DNA from: Alphaproteobacteria bacterium
GTDB taxonomy: Bacteria; Pseudomonadota; Alphaproteobacteria; Sphingomonadales; Sphingomonadaceae
Length of the DNA: 8,552 bases
NCBI GenBank assembly: GCA_028293005.1
Contig: JAQGLH010000054.1
Coordinates: 1-8,552 of the forward strand
Direction of reading: 5' to 3'
The position numbers were made by a program, and so were the translations under genes. A model generated the notes under the pieces. It saw nothing but the letters and a program-made list of their open reading frames with translations, was not told the DNA's origin and did no database searches. This document shows, in pieces, positions 1-6,069 of the stretch. How positions within the stretch are numbered: position 1 is the first letter of the stretch; every line of letters begins with the position of its first letter.

Positions 1-1124
1 CTGTCGGCCAGCTCACCGGCGGCATTGCCCATGACTTCAACAATCTGCTGACCGGCGTCATCGGCTCGCTCGACATGATGCAGCGGCAGATTGCCAAGGG
101 TGAAACAAGCAAGATCGAGCGCTATGCAACCACGGCTATGACCTCGGCCAATCGTGCCGCTGCGCTCACCCATCGCCTGCTCGCCTTTTCGCGTCGGCAG
201 CCGCTCGACCCCAAGCCGGTGAACGCCAATCGGCTGGTGACCGGAATGGAGGAACTGCTCCGCAGAACCATCGGTGAATCGATCGCGCTGGGAATCGTGA
301 CTGCCGGCGGCCTCTGGCAGACCCTCTGCGATCCGCACCAGCTCGAGAGCGCGATTCTGAACCTCGCGATAAACGGGCGTGACGCGATGCCCGACGGCGG
401 GGTGCTGACCATCGAGACCTGCAACGCGCGGCTAGACAACGCCTACGCGGCCAAGCAGCGCGACGTTGCTCCGGGCCAATATGTGTGCATCTGCGTGACC
501 GATACTGGATCCGGGATGACGAAGGACACGATCGAAAAAGCCTTCGAGCCGTTTTTCACGACCAAGCCGACGGGGCAGGGAACCGGCCTCGGGCTATCGA
601 TGATATACGGGTTCACCCGGCAGTCGGAAGGCTATGCACGCATCTACTCGGAGCTTGGCCAGGGCACTACCGTCAAGCTCTACTTGCCTCGCTACTACGG
701 TGAGGCTGAGGGAGCCGAGGAGGAACATGGCGAGCTCACGGACGCACACCGTGCCGAAGCCGGTGAGGTCGTCCTGGTTATCGAAGATGAGACGTCAGTG
801 CGTGAGCTGGTGGTCGACGTGCTCGAGGAGCTGGGCTACCGGGCCGTTCAGGCCGCCGACGGGCCAGCCGGCCTCAAGCTGCTCCAATCCGACATGCGTC
901 TGGACCTGCTCGTCACAGACATCGGCCTGCCGGGCCTAAACGGCCGGCAGGTTGTCGATGCGGCTCGCCTGCAACGGCCAGACCTGAAGGTGCTGTTCAT
1001 GACCGGCTATGCAGAAAACGCGACCATCGCCAACGGCTTCCTGGAGCCGGGCATGGAGATGATCACCAAGCCCTTTGCGATTGAAGCGCTCGCCACTCGC
1101 ATCCGCGACATGATCGAGGGCTGA
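1..1124 (+). CDS. Hybrid sensor histidine kinase, C-terminal part (5' end outside window)
   Basis: The reading frame is open from base 3 and ends at TGA 1122-1124, so the true start and any sensor domain lie to the left. It opens with a HisKA dimerisation box, [14 protein letters not shown], whose phospho-acceptor His is at bases 30-32. A HATPase_c domain follows: an N box ([15 protein letters not shown]), a G1 box (DTGSGM), an F box (FEPFFTTK) and a G2 box (GTGLGLS). The C-terminal receiver domain has the acidic pair in VIEDE, a phosphorylatable Asp at 918-920 (TDIGLPG), a Thr in FMTGYAE and the conserved Lys in TKPF. By family knowledge the His box autophosphorylates and the phosphate passes to the fused receiver. 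The signal sensed cannot be told from this fragment. The first ATG in frame (75) lies inside the HisKA domain and is not the start. Confidence 0.93.
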   Translation, partial: VGQLTGGIAHDFNNLLTGVIGSLDMMQRQIAKGETSKIERYATTAMTSANRAAALTHRLLAFSRRQPLDPKPVNANRLVTGMEELLRRTIGESIALGIVTAGGLWQTLCDPHQLESAILNLAINGRDAMPDGGVLTIETCNARLDNAYAAKQRDVAPGQYVCICVTDTGSGMTKDTIEKAFEPFFTTKPTGQGTGLGLSMIYGFTRQSEGYARIYSELGQGTTVKLYLPRYYGEAEGAEEEHGELTDAHRAEAGEVVLVIEDETSVRELVVDVLEELGYRAVQAADGPAGLKLLQSDMRLDLLVTDIGLPGLNGRQVVDAARLQRPDLKVLFMTGYAENATIANGFLEPGMEMITKPFAIEALATRIRDMIEG

Positions 1125-1125
1125 G

Positions 1126-1144
1126 CGAATGGCCGTTCCATTCG
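1126..1144 (+). terminator. Hairpin just after the kinase stop codon
   Basis: A perfect 7-bp inverted repeat, CGAATGG (1126-1132) and CCATTCG (1138-1144), encloses a 5-base loop directly after the kinase stop. No T-run follows, so it may be a weak or Rho-assisted terminator or a 3'-end stabilising hairpin, not a classical intrinsic terminator. It lies between convergent genes. Confidence 0.35.
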
Positions 1145-1366
1145 ATCGGCCGCGCAACGCATTTCCTAGTCCCTGCGATGGGGAAATCCCATATATTCCT
1201 TGATCATATCCGCGGTTATATGCGCTGGTAGGCGTTGAGTTGATGTTCCACAAAGTCTCTCCTTTGTTTGGTCGCACATCGGGCACGGGCGTGCGACGTC
1301 ACGCGCCGCTGCTCTGGAATTCGCGCGCGACGGTCATCGGGCTGTTCAGCAAGCCGGTCGGTAGGC
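1145..1366. other. Intergenic gap between convergent genes, no gene seen
   Basis: This gap separates the kinase (+) from the leftward hypothetical gene (-). Open frames here have arginine/proline-rich shadow composition and no ribosome binding site. The only structure noted is an AT-rich patch with CATAT (1205-1209) and ATATG (1218-1222) as an inverted pair around CCGCGG. No confident promoter or RNA gene is seen. Confidence 0.4.
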
Positions 1367-1669
1367 TCAATCGGCGAGCCATTCGGAGAGTGCTGAGGTA
1401 GCATACGGCCGGGAGATCTCAGCCGACGCCACCGATCCGACTGGGGTGGCTGCGCCAATGACGAGCAGTACGCGATGGATGTGCGCCTGCGTCCAGATCG
1501 CGGTGGCCTCATCCGAGGCGCGAGCCCAGCGCTGCACCGCCTGCTCCTCCGTCGAGCCCATTTCGAATGCGCGGCAGATGTAACGTTGCGTCTCGAAGAT
1601 GAACGATCGGAATCCCGGGACTTCGGCCAGGATCGTCATTTCGCTTGGCCGCTTGCTTCGTACCGTCAC
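1367..1669 (-). CDS. Hypothetical protein, 100 aa
   Basis: This frame starts with GTG at 1669, preceded on the minus strand by a purine-rich AAAGG seven bases upstream. An alternative ATG is at 1639 (residue 11). The composition is protein-like: balanced acidic and hydrophobic residues, and a helix-like stretch (residues 38-70) containing TEEQAVQRWARASDEATAIW followed by a hydrophobic VLLVIGAA. The overlapping frames are Arg/Pro/Ser-rich shadows by comparison. It follows the stress gene on the same strand with a 62-base gap and could be co-transcribed with it. I do not recognise the family. There is no clear signal peptide or catalytic motif. Confidence 0.5.
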   Translation of the reverse strand: MTVRSKRPSEMTILAEVPGFRSFIFETQRYICRAFEMGSTEEQAVQRWARASDEATAIWTQAHIHRVLLVIGAATPVGSVASAEISRPYATSALSEWLAD

Positions 1670-1731
1670 GGCCGGACCTTTCGCTTCGGTGATCGACTGC
1701 GGCCGCGGTGTGCGACCGGGGGCCGATCCCC

Positions 1732-2268
1732 TTATGCAGAGGCTTCCACATTCACGTTGTGCGCCTCGAGCACGCTCGGCTGCTCGGCAGCGAGCACTTG
1801 CCGCGCCAGATCGGCATCCTCGCGGCTGCCTTGGACGGTCACCAGGAACTTGCCGCTGTTGAGCGCCGTCTCGTAGCGGATGACGCTATCTTTCGGCACG
1901 CCGAGGGCGGTCAGCGCGCCCCCCAAGACCCCGGCGGTGCCACCGACCACGGCGCCCTGGAGGCCGCTGACGACGGTCGCGGCAAGCGGGCCGAGAATGA
2001 TCAGGTGGCCGAACACGGGAATGAACATCACGAAAGACCCGAGGAGTATTCCGGCTAGCGATCCCCAGAATGCGCCGAGGCCGCCGAAGAATTTGATGCG
2101 ATCGCCGAGATTGTAGAAACCTAGGGCATGCTCCTCGCGTTGGATTTCCCTGCCGACGATCGAGATCTTCTTCAAATCAATCCCTGCATTGTTGAGCGAG
2201 TGCAACGCCCGCTCGGCCTTGTCGTGGGTGTCGAAGATTGCGACGGTCACGCCGTTGTGGCTGGTCAT
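1732..2268 (-). CDS. YflT-like general stress protein with glycine-zipper membrane region, 178 aa
   Basis: The start is ATG 2268 because AGAAGGGA lies six bases upstream. The longer frame to 2466 is Arg-rich and has no such site. Residues 7-55 resemble the YflT / general stress protein 17M domain: VTVAIFDTHDKAERALHSL, then GIDLKKISIVGRE, an alpha/beta fold with alternating strand and helix. Residues 62-123 are Gly/Ala-rich and hydrophobic (GAFWGSLAGILLGSF, GAVVGGTAGVLGGALTALG), typical of paired membrane segments with glycine zippers. A C-terminal soluble part follows (SVIRYETALNSGKFLVTVQG). In related bacteria such proteins are induced by general stress. The biochemical role is not known. 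It is divergent from the 78-aa membrane protein gene, with 236 bases between the two starts. Confidence 0.82.
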   Translation of the reverse strand: MTSHNGVTVAIFDTHDKAERALHSLNNAGIDLKKISIVGREIQREEHALGFYNLGDRIKFFGGLGAFWGSLAGILLGSFVMFIPVFGHLIILGPLAATVVSGLQGAVVGGTAGVLGGALTALGVPKDSVIRYETALNSGKFLVTVQGSREDADLARQVLAAEQPSVLEAHNVNVEASA

Positions 2269-2363
2269 ATCCGGTCCCTTCTGGATCCGTTGCGCGGACG
2301 CCGATCGGCCGCGTTGCTGGCGGACCTGGCACTCCCAGGCTCTCCGGAGGCTGATCGCGAGAT

Positions 2364-2389
2364 GACGCTTTCGTAAGGTGGGGTTTTCC
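2364..2389 (-). promoter_or_regulatory. Possible EcfG-type general stress promoter (weak match)
   Basis: On the minus strand GGAAA (2385-2389) is followed after 17 bases by CGTC (2364-2367). The alphaproteobacterial EcfG consensus is GGAAC, 16-17 bases, CGTT, so each box has one mismatch. It lies about 100 bases upstream of the stress-protein start, which fits functionally, but a match this loose could be chance. Confidence 0.2.
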
Positions 2390-2504
2390 GAGTGCCGAAA
2401 TGACCGGAACTTCATGCCATGGCCACAGCCCCGGCGATTGGCAAAGCCTAAGCGATGGCTCCTCACGCACGCGAAGCCGCGGCCTCGGACAAAGGAGCAA
2501 TGTC

Positions 2505-2741
2505 ATGCTAATATCGCCAGAAATGAATGAAGTCGGCCGTTCACGGGCGCTTGCAATCACGCTGACGATTTTTGCCCTGATCGCCGTCGTCACGGGCCTT
2601 CTAAACCCCGGCGAAGGTGGCAGCCGAGCTACCCCTCCGGTGCCAACGGAGCAGGCGGAATTGCAGCGCGGGGACGCCGCAGCCGGCTTTCCTGCCCCTC
2701 CCCATCCGGACAATCCGCCGCGGGGGCCGGGTGAAGGATAG
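2505..2741 (+). CDS. Small single-span membrane protein, 78 aa
   Basis: ATG 2505 is chosen because AAAGGAG (2491-2497) lies seven bases upstream. The same frame is open from 2400, but that extension lacks a ribosome binding site. A short polar N-terminus (residues 1-14) is followed by one hydrophobic helix (residues 15-33, ALAITLTIFALIAVVTGLL). A proline- and glycine-rich tail then contains PPVPTEQAELQ and ends in HPDNPPRGPGEG. The tail is probably disordered and outside the cytoplasm. The family is not recognised. The gene is divergent from the YflT-like stress gene and may share its control region. Confidence 0.6.
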   Translation: MLISPEMNEVGRSRALAITLTIFALIAVVTGLLNPGEGGSRATPPVPTEQAELQRGDAAAGFPAPPHPDNPPRGPGEG

Positions 2742-2883
2742 CCTGCCGTCCGATCGCAATGCCGGCGCTTGCCCAAATGTAATCCCCGGTCACCTGCTGA
2801 GGTCGAGGTGCTGATGCTCACCGACGTCCTCGACCGCGGCACAGGGCGCATTCGCAGCGCCCCAGTCCTGCATCTGCGGGCGA

Positions 2884-3129
2884 CGGCGCCTGGGTGGAGC
2901 GGTGTCCTTTGGAATACGCCCAATCCAAAACCGTGCCGACCCGTTTCCGAACACGTCTTGCCGTCTCGGGTCGCTCCAACCAAATTGCCGCCAGCAGGTC
3001 ATGCACTTGCGCAGCTGTAACATCCCCCACACGCATGTTCCCAATGACCGAAATGCGAAGGTTTCGAGCGTTCGAAATCACTGCTGCTGATGCTTGCCGT
3101 TCTTCCAATTTCGCAAGTTGGCGGCGAAC
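2884..3129 (-). pseudogene. Tyrosine (P4-type) integrase remnant, core-binding domain
   Basis: Read leftwards, the coding trace starts NLRNWKNGKHQQQ, meets a stop, continues TLETFAF, then after a frame change continues VIGNMRVGDVTAAQVHDLL and IWLERPETARRVRKRVGTVL, ending DWAYSKGHRSTQAP. This is the SAM-like core-binding domain of P4-family phage and island integrases. Two lesions are visible: TGA at 3078-3080 where the family has Trp (HQQQW), and loss of one base near 3049-3050 where the family has Phe-Pro-Val (TTT CCG GTC). The catalytic domain with its Arg-His-Arg-Tyr residues is absent beyond about 2884. The N-terminal DUF4102-type domain is missing here; a fragment from the region just before this one appears next to tRNA-Ser. 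It cannot make a working recombinase. Confidence 0.8.
3094..3129. repeat. 36-bp imperfect direct repeat, copy A
   Basis: It matches copy B at 5663-5698 in the same orientation, with 32 of 36 bases identical and the differences in two adjacent pairs. The shared core on the plus strand is TTGCCGTTCTTCCAATT, two variable bases, then GCAAGTTGGC. On the minus strand both copies encode the integrase motif NL-x-NWKNGK. This copy joins directly onto the rest of the integrase core-binding domain. Confidence 0.85.
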
Positions 3130-3199
3130 CTTGTAGGGTCGAAGCTTGTCGCAAATCGGGGCCGTGCCAATGCACATGCCAACGCGCGACGCCGTTTGA

Positions 3200-3427
3200 T
3201 CATGGTTCGCGATCCTTGGCTTCCTGAAGAAGCGACTGGCCCCACCGAAACATGCCGATGCCGGTCACAAAAGGGAGGCCTCCGAACAGCAGCGGCATAA
3301 GCAGGAACGAGGGCCCCGTCTTCATGGCCGGAAGCGACACCACGATTACAGCCAACGAGCAGAGCCCGCTGCAGGCCATCACAAGGATGCCTACCCCGAC
3401 CAACAAGCCGCCAAAGAGCTGATTCAT
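3200..3427 (-). CDS. Small two-span membrane protein, 75 aa, last gene of the cassette
   Basis: The ATG at 3425-3427 overlaps the stop of the radical SAM gene (ATGA), and GGGAGGA lies just upstream, so translational coupling is very likely. There are two hydrophobic helices, about residues 5-31 (GGLLVGVGILVMACSGLCSL and onward) and about residues 43-62 (LLMPLLFGGLPFVTGIGMF). The C-terminus is short, charged and probably cytoplasmic (SLLQEAKDREP). No enzyme motif is seen. Its position suggests a membrane partner or accessory to the radical SAM and Lgt-like proteins. That role is inference from coupling only. Confidence 0.72.
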   Translation of the reverse strand: MNQLFGGLLVGVGILVMACSGLCSLAVIVVSLPAMKTGPSFLLMPLLFGGLPFVTGIGMFRWGQSLLQEAKDREP

Positions 3428-4869
3428 CGTTCCTCCCTCGCGCGTGCGAGCACGGATGCACCCTCGGCGCCCGACCGGTAGAAGCTGTTGTAGGTGTCGA
3501 ACGGAATGATCTGACCCTCGGGCGTCACGAAGTGGACGCAGCTGCGCTTTACGGTCGCCAGATCGAAATTATACCGATCGAGGAACTGGAGGACCACCAC
3601 CCGGAAGCTGTTGGCATAGCCGAGGTTTTCCGGGACGAGCGCCTGAGGCAGACAGCACAGCACCCCCGCGAGCTTCTCCTCCGTATTGCACTGCGTCGTG
3701 GCCAAGCTGAGCAGGTCCAGTATCCCCTGCCGCAGCGCCGGATAAGCCTCGTAGCTAATCGTGTTCGGCCCGCGGAGGATCAGATCTCGCGGAAGCAGCG
3801 AGGTGATCGGAGTCACGTCGCGGCCGTTGCGGAGGCCATAGCCGATGCAGATCTGATCGGGGTTGCATGGCAAGGGGATCATGTCTTCGGCATCGAACAC
3901 GCCTGCCTTCACAACCTCACGGCGGATCTGCGTGAGCAGCATACGGTTGGCCTTGGCATCGAACCCTTGGTTGCGACCGGCATCCTGCACTGGCTGAAAG
4001 GTGACGCCGCGAACGCAGGACCATTCCAGCGCATGGTTGACGATCGCCGCAATCTCCCCGTCGTTGACGCCCCGCTTGATCACGGCAACCAAGGTGGTGG
4101 AAAGACCCACCTGTTCGAGAGCCTCGAGCGCCGCGCGACGAATACGCGACAAACGGGCGCCGCGTAGATTGACGAGCGCAACGTCGTCGAGGCTGTCGAA
4201 CTGCAGATAGACTTCAAGCCGGGGCGCGTAGCTGGCGAGACGTGTAACAAACGCCTCGTCCTGTGCGATCCTGATACCGTTGGTGTTGATCATCACATGG
4301 CGGATCGGCCGGCTCTTTACCGCATCGAGTATCTCGAAGAACTGTGGGTGGAGCGTCGGTTCGCCGCCGGAGAGCTGGACGAGATCCGGCTCGCCTTCGC
4401 TCTCCACCAGCGCGTCGAGCATCGCCTCGACGGCATCAAGCGAAAGGTGGCCGCCATCGATGTCCTGGGCATCGGCGAAGCAGACTGGGCACGCGAGATT
4501 GCAGGCGGAATTGATCTCGACGATTGCAAGGCAGCTATGCTGTTCGTGATCCGGGCAGAGGCCGCAGTCGAAAGGACAGCCTGCCTCTGTCCGTGTCTGC
4601 GTCCTCAGCGGCCGGTCTCCCGGCTTCAGCCAGTCCTTCTGTGAGCGCCAATAGGCAAGGTCATCGCTTATCAGCGTCTTCTGAACGCCATGCGAGCGAC
4701 AGCGCTTAAGATAGTAGACGCTATCGTCCTCAATGATGACCTTGGCGGGCACCGGTTCAAGACAGGTTTCGCACAGGCTCGTTGTCTGCCCATGAAAGAC
4801 ATAAGACGCCGCCTTTCTCTCAGGCGAGGTCAGCACTGGCGCGTCCGCGGGCGATCCATAGGAGTGCAT
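3424..4869 (-). CDS. Radical SAM protein of the Tes/MJ0619-like (lipid C-C coupling) group, 481 aa
   Basis: The radical SAM cluster motif is C123-x3-C127-x2-C130 (CNLACPVC), followed by SGGEPT (167-172) and NTNG (195-198). The protein is unusually rich in other cysteines. There is an N-terminal C33-x2-C36 with C57 and H60, then CPFDCGLCPDH (C98, C102, C105, H108) and C113. Further cysteines are C335 and C341 (PLPCNPDQIC), C394, C405-C406, and C444 in CVHFVTPEGQIIPF. This layout, with GLCPDHEQHSC just before the radical SAM motif and a C-terminal CVHFVTP block, resembles the MJ0619 family that includes archaeal tetraether lipid synthase (Tes). Those enzymes carry several Fe-S centres and couple lipid alkyl chains through C-C bonds. 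The substrate here is unknown. The ATG at 4869 overlaps the Lgt-like gene by about 50 bases, indicating coupled translation; the ribosome binding site is weak. The subfamily call rests on motif memory. Confidence 0.85.
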   Translation of the reverse strand: MHSYGSPADAPVLTSPERKAASYVFHGQTTSLCETCLEPVPAKVIIEDDSVYYLKRCRSHGVQKTLISDDLAYWRSQKDWLKPGDRPLRTQTRTEAGCPFDCGLCPDHEQHSCLAIVEINSACNLACPVCFADAQDIDGGHLSLDAVEAMLDALVESEGEPDLVQLSGGEPTLHPQFFEILDAVKSRPIRHVMINTNGIRIAQDEAFVTRLASYAPRLEVYLQFDSLDDVALVNLRGARLSRIRRAALEALEQVGLSTTLVAVIKRGVNDGEIAAIVNHALEWSCVRGVTFQPVQDAGRNQGFDAKANRMLLTQIRREVVKAGVFDAEDMIPLPCNPDQICIGYGLRNGRDVTPITSLLPRDLILRGPNTISYEAYPALRQGILDLLSLATTQCNTEEKLAGVLCCLPQALVPENLGYANSFRVVVLQFLDRYNFDLATVKRSCVHFVTPEGQIIPFDTYNSFYRSGAEGASVLARAREER

Positions 4870-5542
4870 AGATGCAAAGTCCCATCATCACGAAGTGGAA
4901 CAGATTCAACGGTCCAAGGAGCTTGGGATACGGCTTTAGAAACTCCCACGCAAATCGCTGCACAGCGTACGCAAGAACGAAGACATGGAAGCCGTGACGC
5001 GTCGCCCAGGCGCGTTCTCCCACGAGCGACGCCCAATAGACGGCCAGGAAGGTCGCCATCGCCATGGACTCGTAGATTTGGACCGGATGCCGGGAGATAC
5101 CGTCGCCGAGATCCACGCCCCACGGGAATGTCGTCGCTACGCCGAATGTCTGGTCATCCAAGCCGGCAAAAAGGCATCCCCAGCGCCCGACGACGATGCC
5201 CAACACGAGCGGAATGACGAACGGCCCACCCGTCGACCCGCGGACGCCACGCCACCACTTCCAGAGCTCGACCGCTACAATCGCGCCTGCAAGTGCGCCG
5301 GCGATCGAGTGTGAAAGGGCCGGCCGTGCGTCCCGCAATGTGTTGAGTGAACCGAGGAGCCAGGCGCCGCCGGCGCCCCCCAAAGCAAGGCTGACGAAAT
5401 AGCTTGGGTCGGTCTGATGGGCGAGACCTTCGACGCTCGCCTTGCGGCGGCGGTAAACCCATCGCGCACCGAAGAAGGCAGCGAGCCAAGCTGCCGCGTC
5501 GGCAACATAGTGCAGCCAGGGAGCGGTGGACACGTGGATCAC
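4820..5542 (-). CDS. Lgt-like (prolipoprotein diacylglyceryl transferase family) membrane protein, 240 aa
   Basis: This is a multi-spanning protein, with helices near residues 11-30, 48-66, 77-95, 107-125, 160-176, 186-200 and 212-232. Lgt-family landmarks appear in order: SHSIAGALAG (77-86) at the place of the HGG segment, GRWGCLFAGLDDQTFG (119-134) at the place of GRxGNFxNxE, RHPVQIYES (151-159) and RFAWEFLKP (196-204). The Asn of the Lgt signature is replaced by Cys122, the following Glu is missing, and the HGG motif is altered. The Arg in GRWG and the H-P-x-Q-x-Y-E block remain. It is therefore probably a paralogue with a different acceptor or lipid, not the housekeeping Lgt. The start is GTG 5542, overlapping an upstream TGA (GTGA). 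No strong ribosome binding site lies next to it. It is the first gene of the cassette, ahead of the radical SAM gene. Confidence 0.8.
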   Translation of the reverse strand: MIHVSTAPWLHYVADAAAWLAAFFGARWVYRRRKASVEGLAHQTDPSYFVSLALGGAGGAWLLGSLNTLRDARPALSHSIAGALAGAIVAVELWKWWRGVRGSTGGPFVIPLVLGIVVGRWGCLFAGLDDQTFGVATTFPWGVDLGDGISRHPVQIYESMAMATFLAVYWASLVGERAWATRHGFHVFVLAYAVQRFAWEFLKPYPKLLGPLNLFHFVMMGLCIYALLWIARGRASADLA

Positions 5543-5583
5543 AGCATTTGGCTAGCACAGGCTTTTAAAGGTGCGGAACCCAA
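5539..5583 (-). other. Possible 14-codon leader ORF coupled to the Lgt-like gene
   Basis: On the minus strand GAGGAG (5593-5598) stands nine bases before a TTG (5583). That codon opens a 14-codon frame (reading GSAPLKACASQML after the start) whose TGA overlaps the GTG of the Lgt-like gene. The same frame is open upstream to 5724 through the integrase fragment. It could supply ribosomes to the Lgt-like start, which lacks its own clear site. A chance frame is equally possible. Confidence 0.25.
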
Positions 5584-5662
5584 TGATTGGCTCTCCTCAA
5601 GCGCCAATGTTAATTTTTGACGGATCTGCTTGAGCACGGGTTCCGTGCGGGACAAGCGCACT

Positions 5663-5698
5663 TTGCCGTTCTTCCAATTAGGCAAGTTGGCATCGAAC
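5663..5698. repeat. 36-bp imperfect direct repeat, copy B
   Basis: Partner of copy A (3094-3129), same orientation, starts 2569 bases apart, 32/36 identical. The pair brackets the Lgt-like, radical SAM and small membrane protein genes. Similarity stops at both ends of the 36 bases: this copy keeps an integrase-like sequence on its upstream (right) side only. Confidence 0.85.
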
Positions 5699-5724
5699 AC
5701 CGATGCAACAGCTTGCTGAAACGC
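5663..5724 (-). pseudogene. Integrase fragment beside tRNA-Ser
   Basis: The minus-strand frame reads AFQQAVASVFDANLPNWKNGK, which fits the start of the core-binding domain of P4-type integrases (a T/A-F-x-x-A pattern leading to W-K-N-x-K). A TAA at 5725-5727 ends the frame upstream, and after the Lys the sequence no longer looks like integrase. It lies 60-120 bases from the tRNA 3' end and points away from it, the usual place and direction for an island integrase. Only about 21 codons can be supported. The family call leans on copy A, whose continuation is clear. Confidence 0.5.
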
Positions 5725-5783
5725 TTAAGCCCTGGAAAACCTCTGTTTTTCCGATCGTCAGCGAACAGTGACGGATGTGTCCG

Positions 5784-5873
<90 letters not shown>

Positions 5874-5887
5874 GCAAGACAGGGTGG

Positions 5888-5904
5888 CCCCGCGCAAAGC
5901 GGGG
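5888..5904 (-). other. GC hairpin in the tRNA-Ser leader
   Basis: CCCCGC (5888-5893) and GCGGGG (5899-5904) form a 6-bp stem around a GCAAA loop. It lies between the predicted tRNA promoter and the mature tRNA 5' end, so it would fold in the pre-tRNA leader and could influence RNase P processing. It has no T-run for termination in either direction. Confidence 0.35.
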
Positions 5905-5921
5905 GCAGTGGACGAGGCGGC

Positions 5922-5950
5922 GCTCTAGCGCGGTGCCGCACGCTTGCCAA
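5922..5950 (-). promoter_or_regulatory. Predicted promoter of tRNA-Ser
   Basis: On the minus strand TTGGCA (5945-5950) is followed after exactly 17 bases by TAGAGC (5922-5927). Transcription would begin around 5915, about 40 bases before the mature tRNA 5' end. The boxes are a reasonable match to a sigma-70 type promoter, and the position is as expected. Confidence 0.5.
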
Positions 5951-6017
5951 GCGGCGGGACGGCCGCGGTGCTCGACCGCCACACGAGGCGTGCCTCGGTC
6001 GGCGCCGCCAGCTATTT

Positions 6018-6047
6018 CTTGCGGTGCGTGCAGCGGCGCTTACATAG
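6018..6047 (+). promoter_or_regulatory. Predicted promoter of the dioxygenase gene
   Basis: CTTGC (6018-6022), 18 bases, TACATAG (6041-6047). The -35 (TTGCGG) and -10 (TACATA) are 16 bases apart. The start would be near 6053, leaving a short leader that holds the AGAGGA ribosome binding site. The same pattern with identical spacing precedes hspQ, which strengthens both calls. Confidence 0.5.
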
Positions 6048-6069
6048 GTGGGAGCAAAGAGGAACGACG

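Noticed and set aside
936..1286. A 116-codon minus-strand frame overlapping the kinase end
   Set aside because: Most of it is antisense to the receiver domain, there is no clear ribosome binding site, and the composition is not protein-like beyond the first residues.
2177..2983. A 268-codon minus-strand open frame upstream of the stress gene
   Set aside because: Composition is Arg/Pro/Ser-rich, it overlaps the stress gene N-terminus in another frame and the 78-aa membrane gene, and it has no family signature.
3532..4167. A 211-codon plus-strand open frame inside the radical SAM gene
   Set aside because: It is antisense to a gene with clear catalytic motifs. No ribosome binding site or recognisable domain is present.
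3094..5698. Reading the 36-bp pair as attL/attR attachment sites
   Set aside because: Attachment cores at tRNA genes normally lie in the tRNA 3' end. Both copies instead encode a stretch of integrase protein, so shared integrase ancestry or a duplication explains them better. Not fully excluded.
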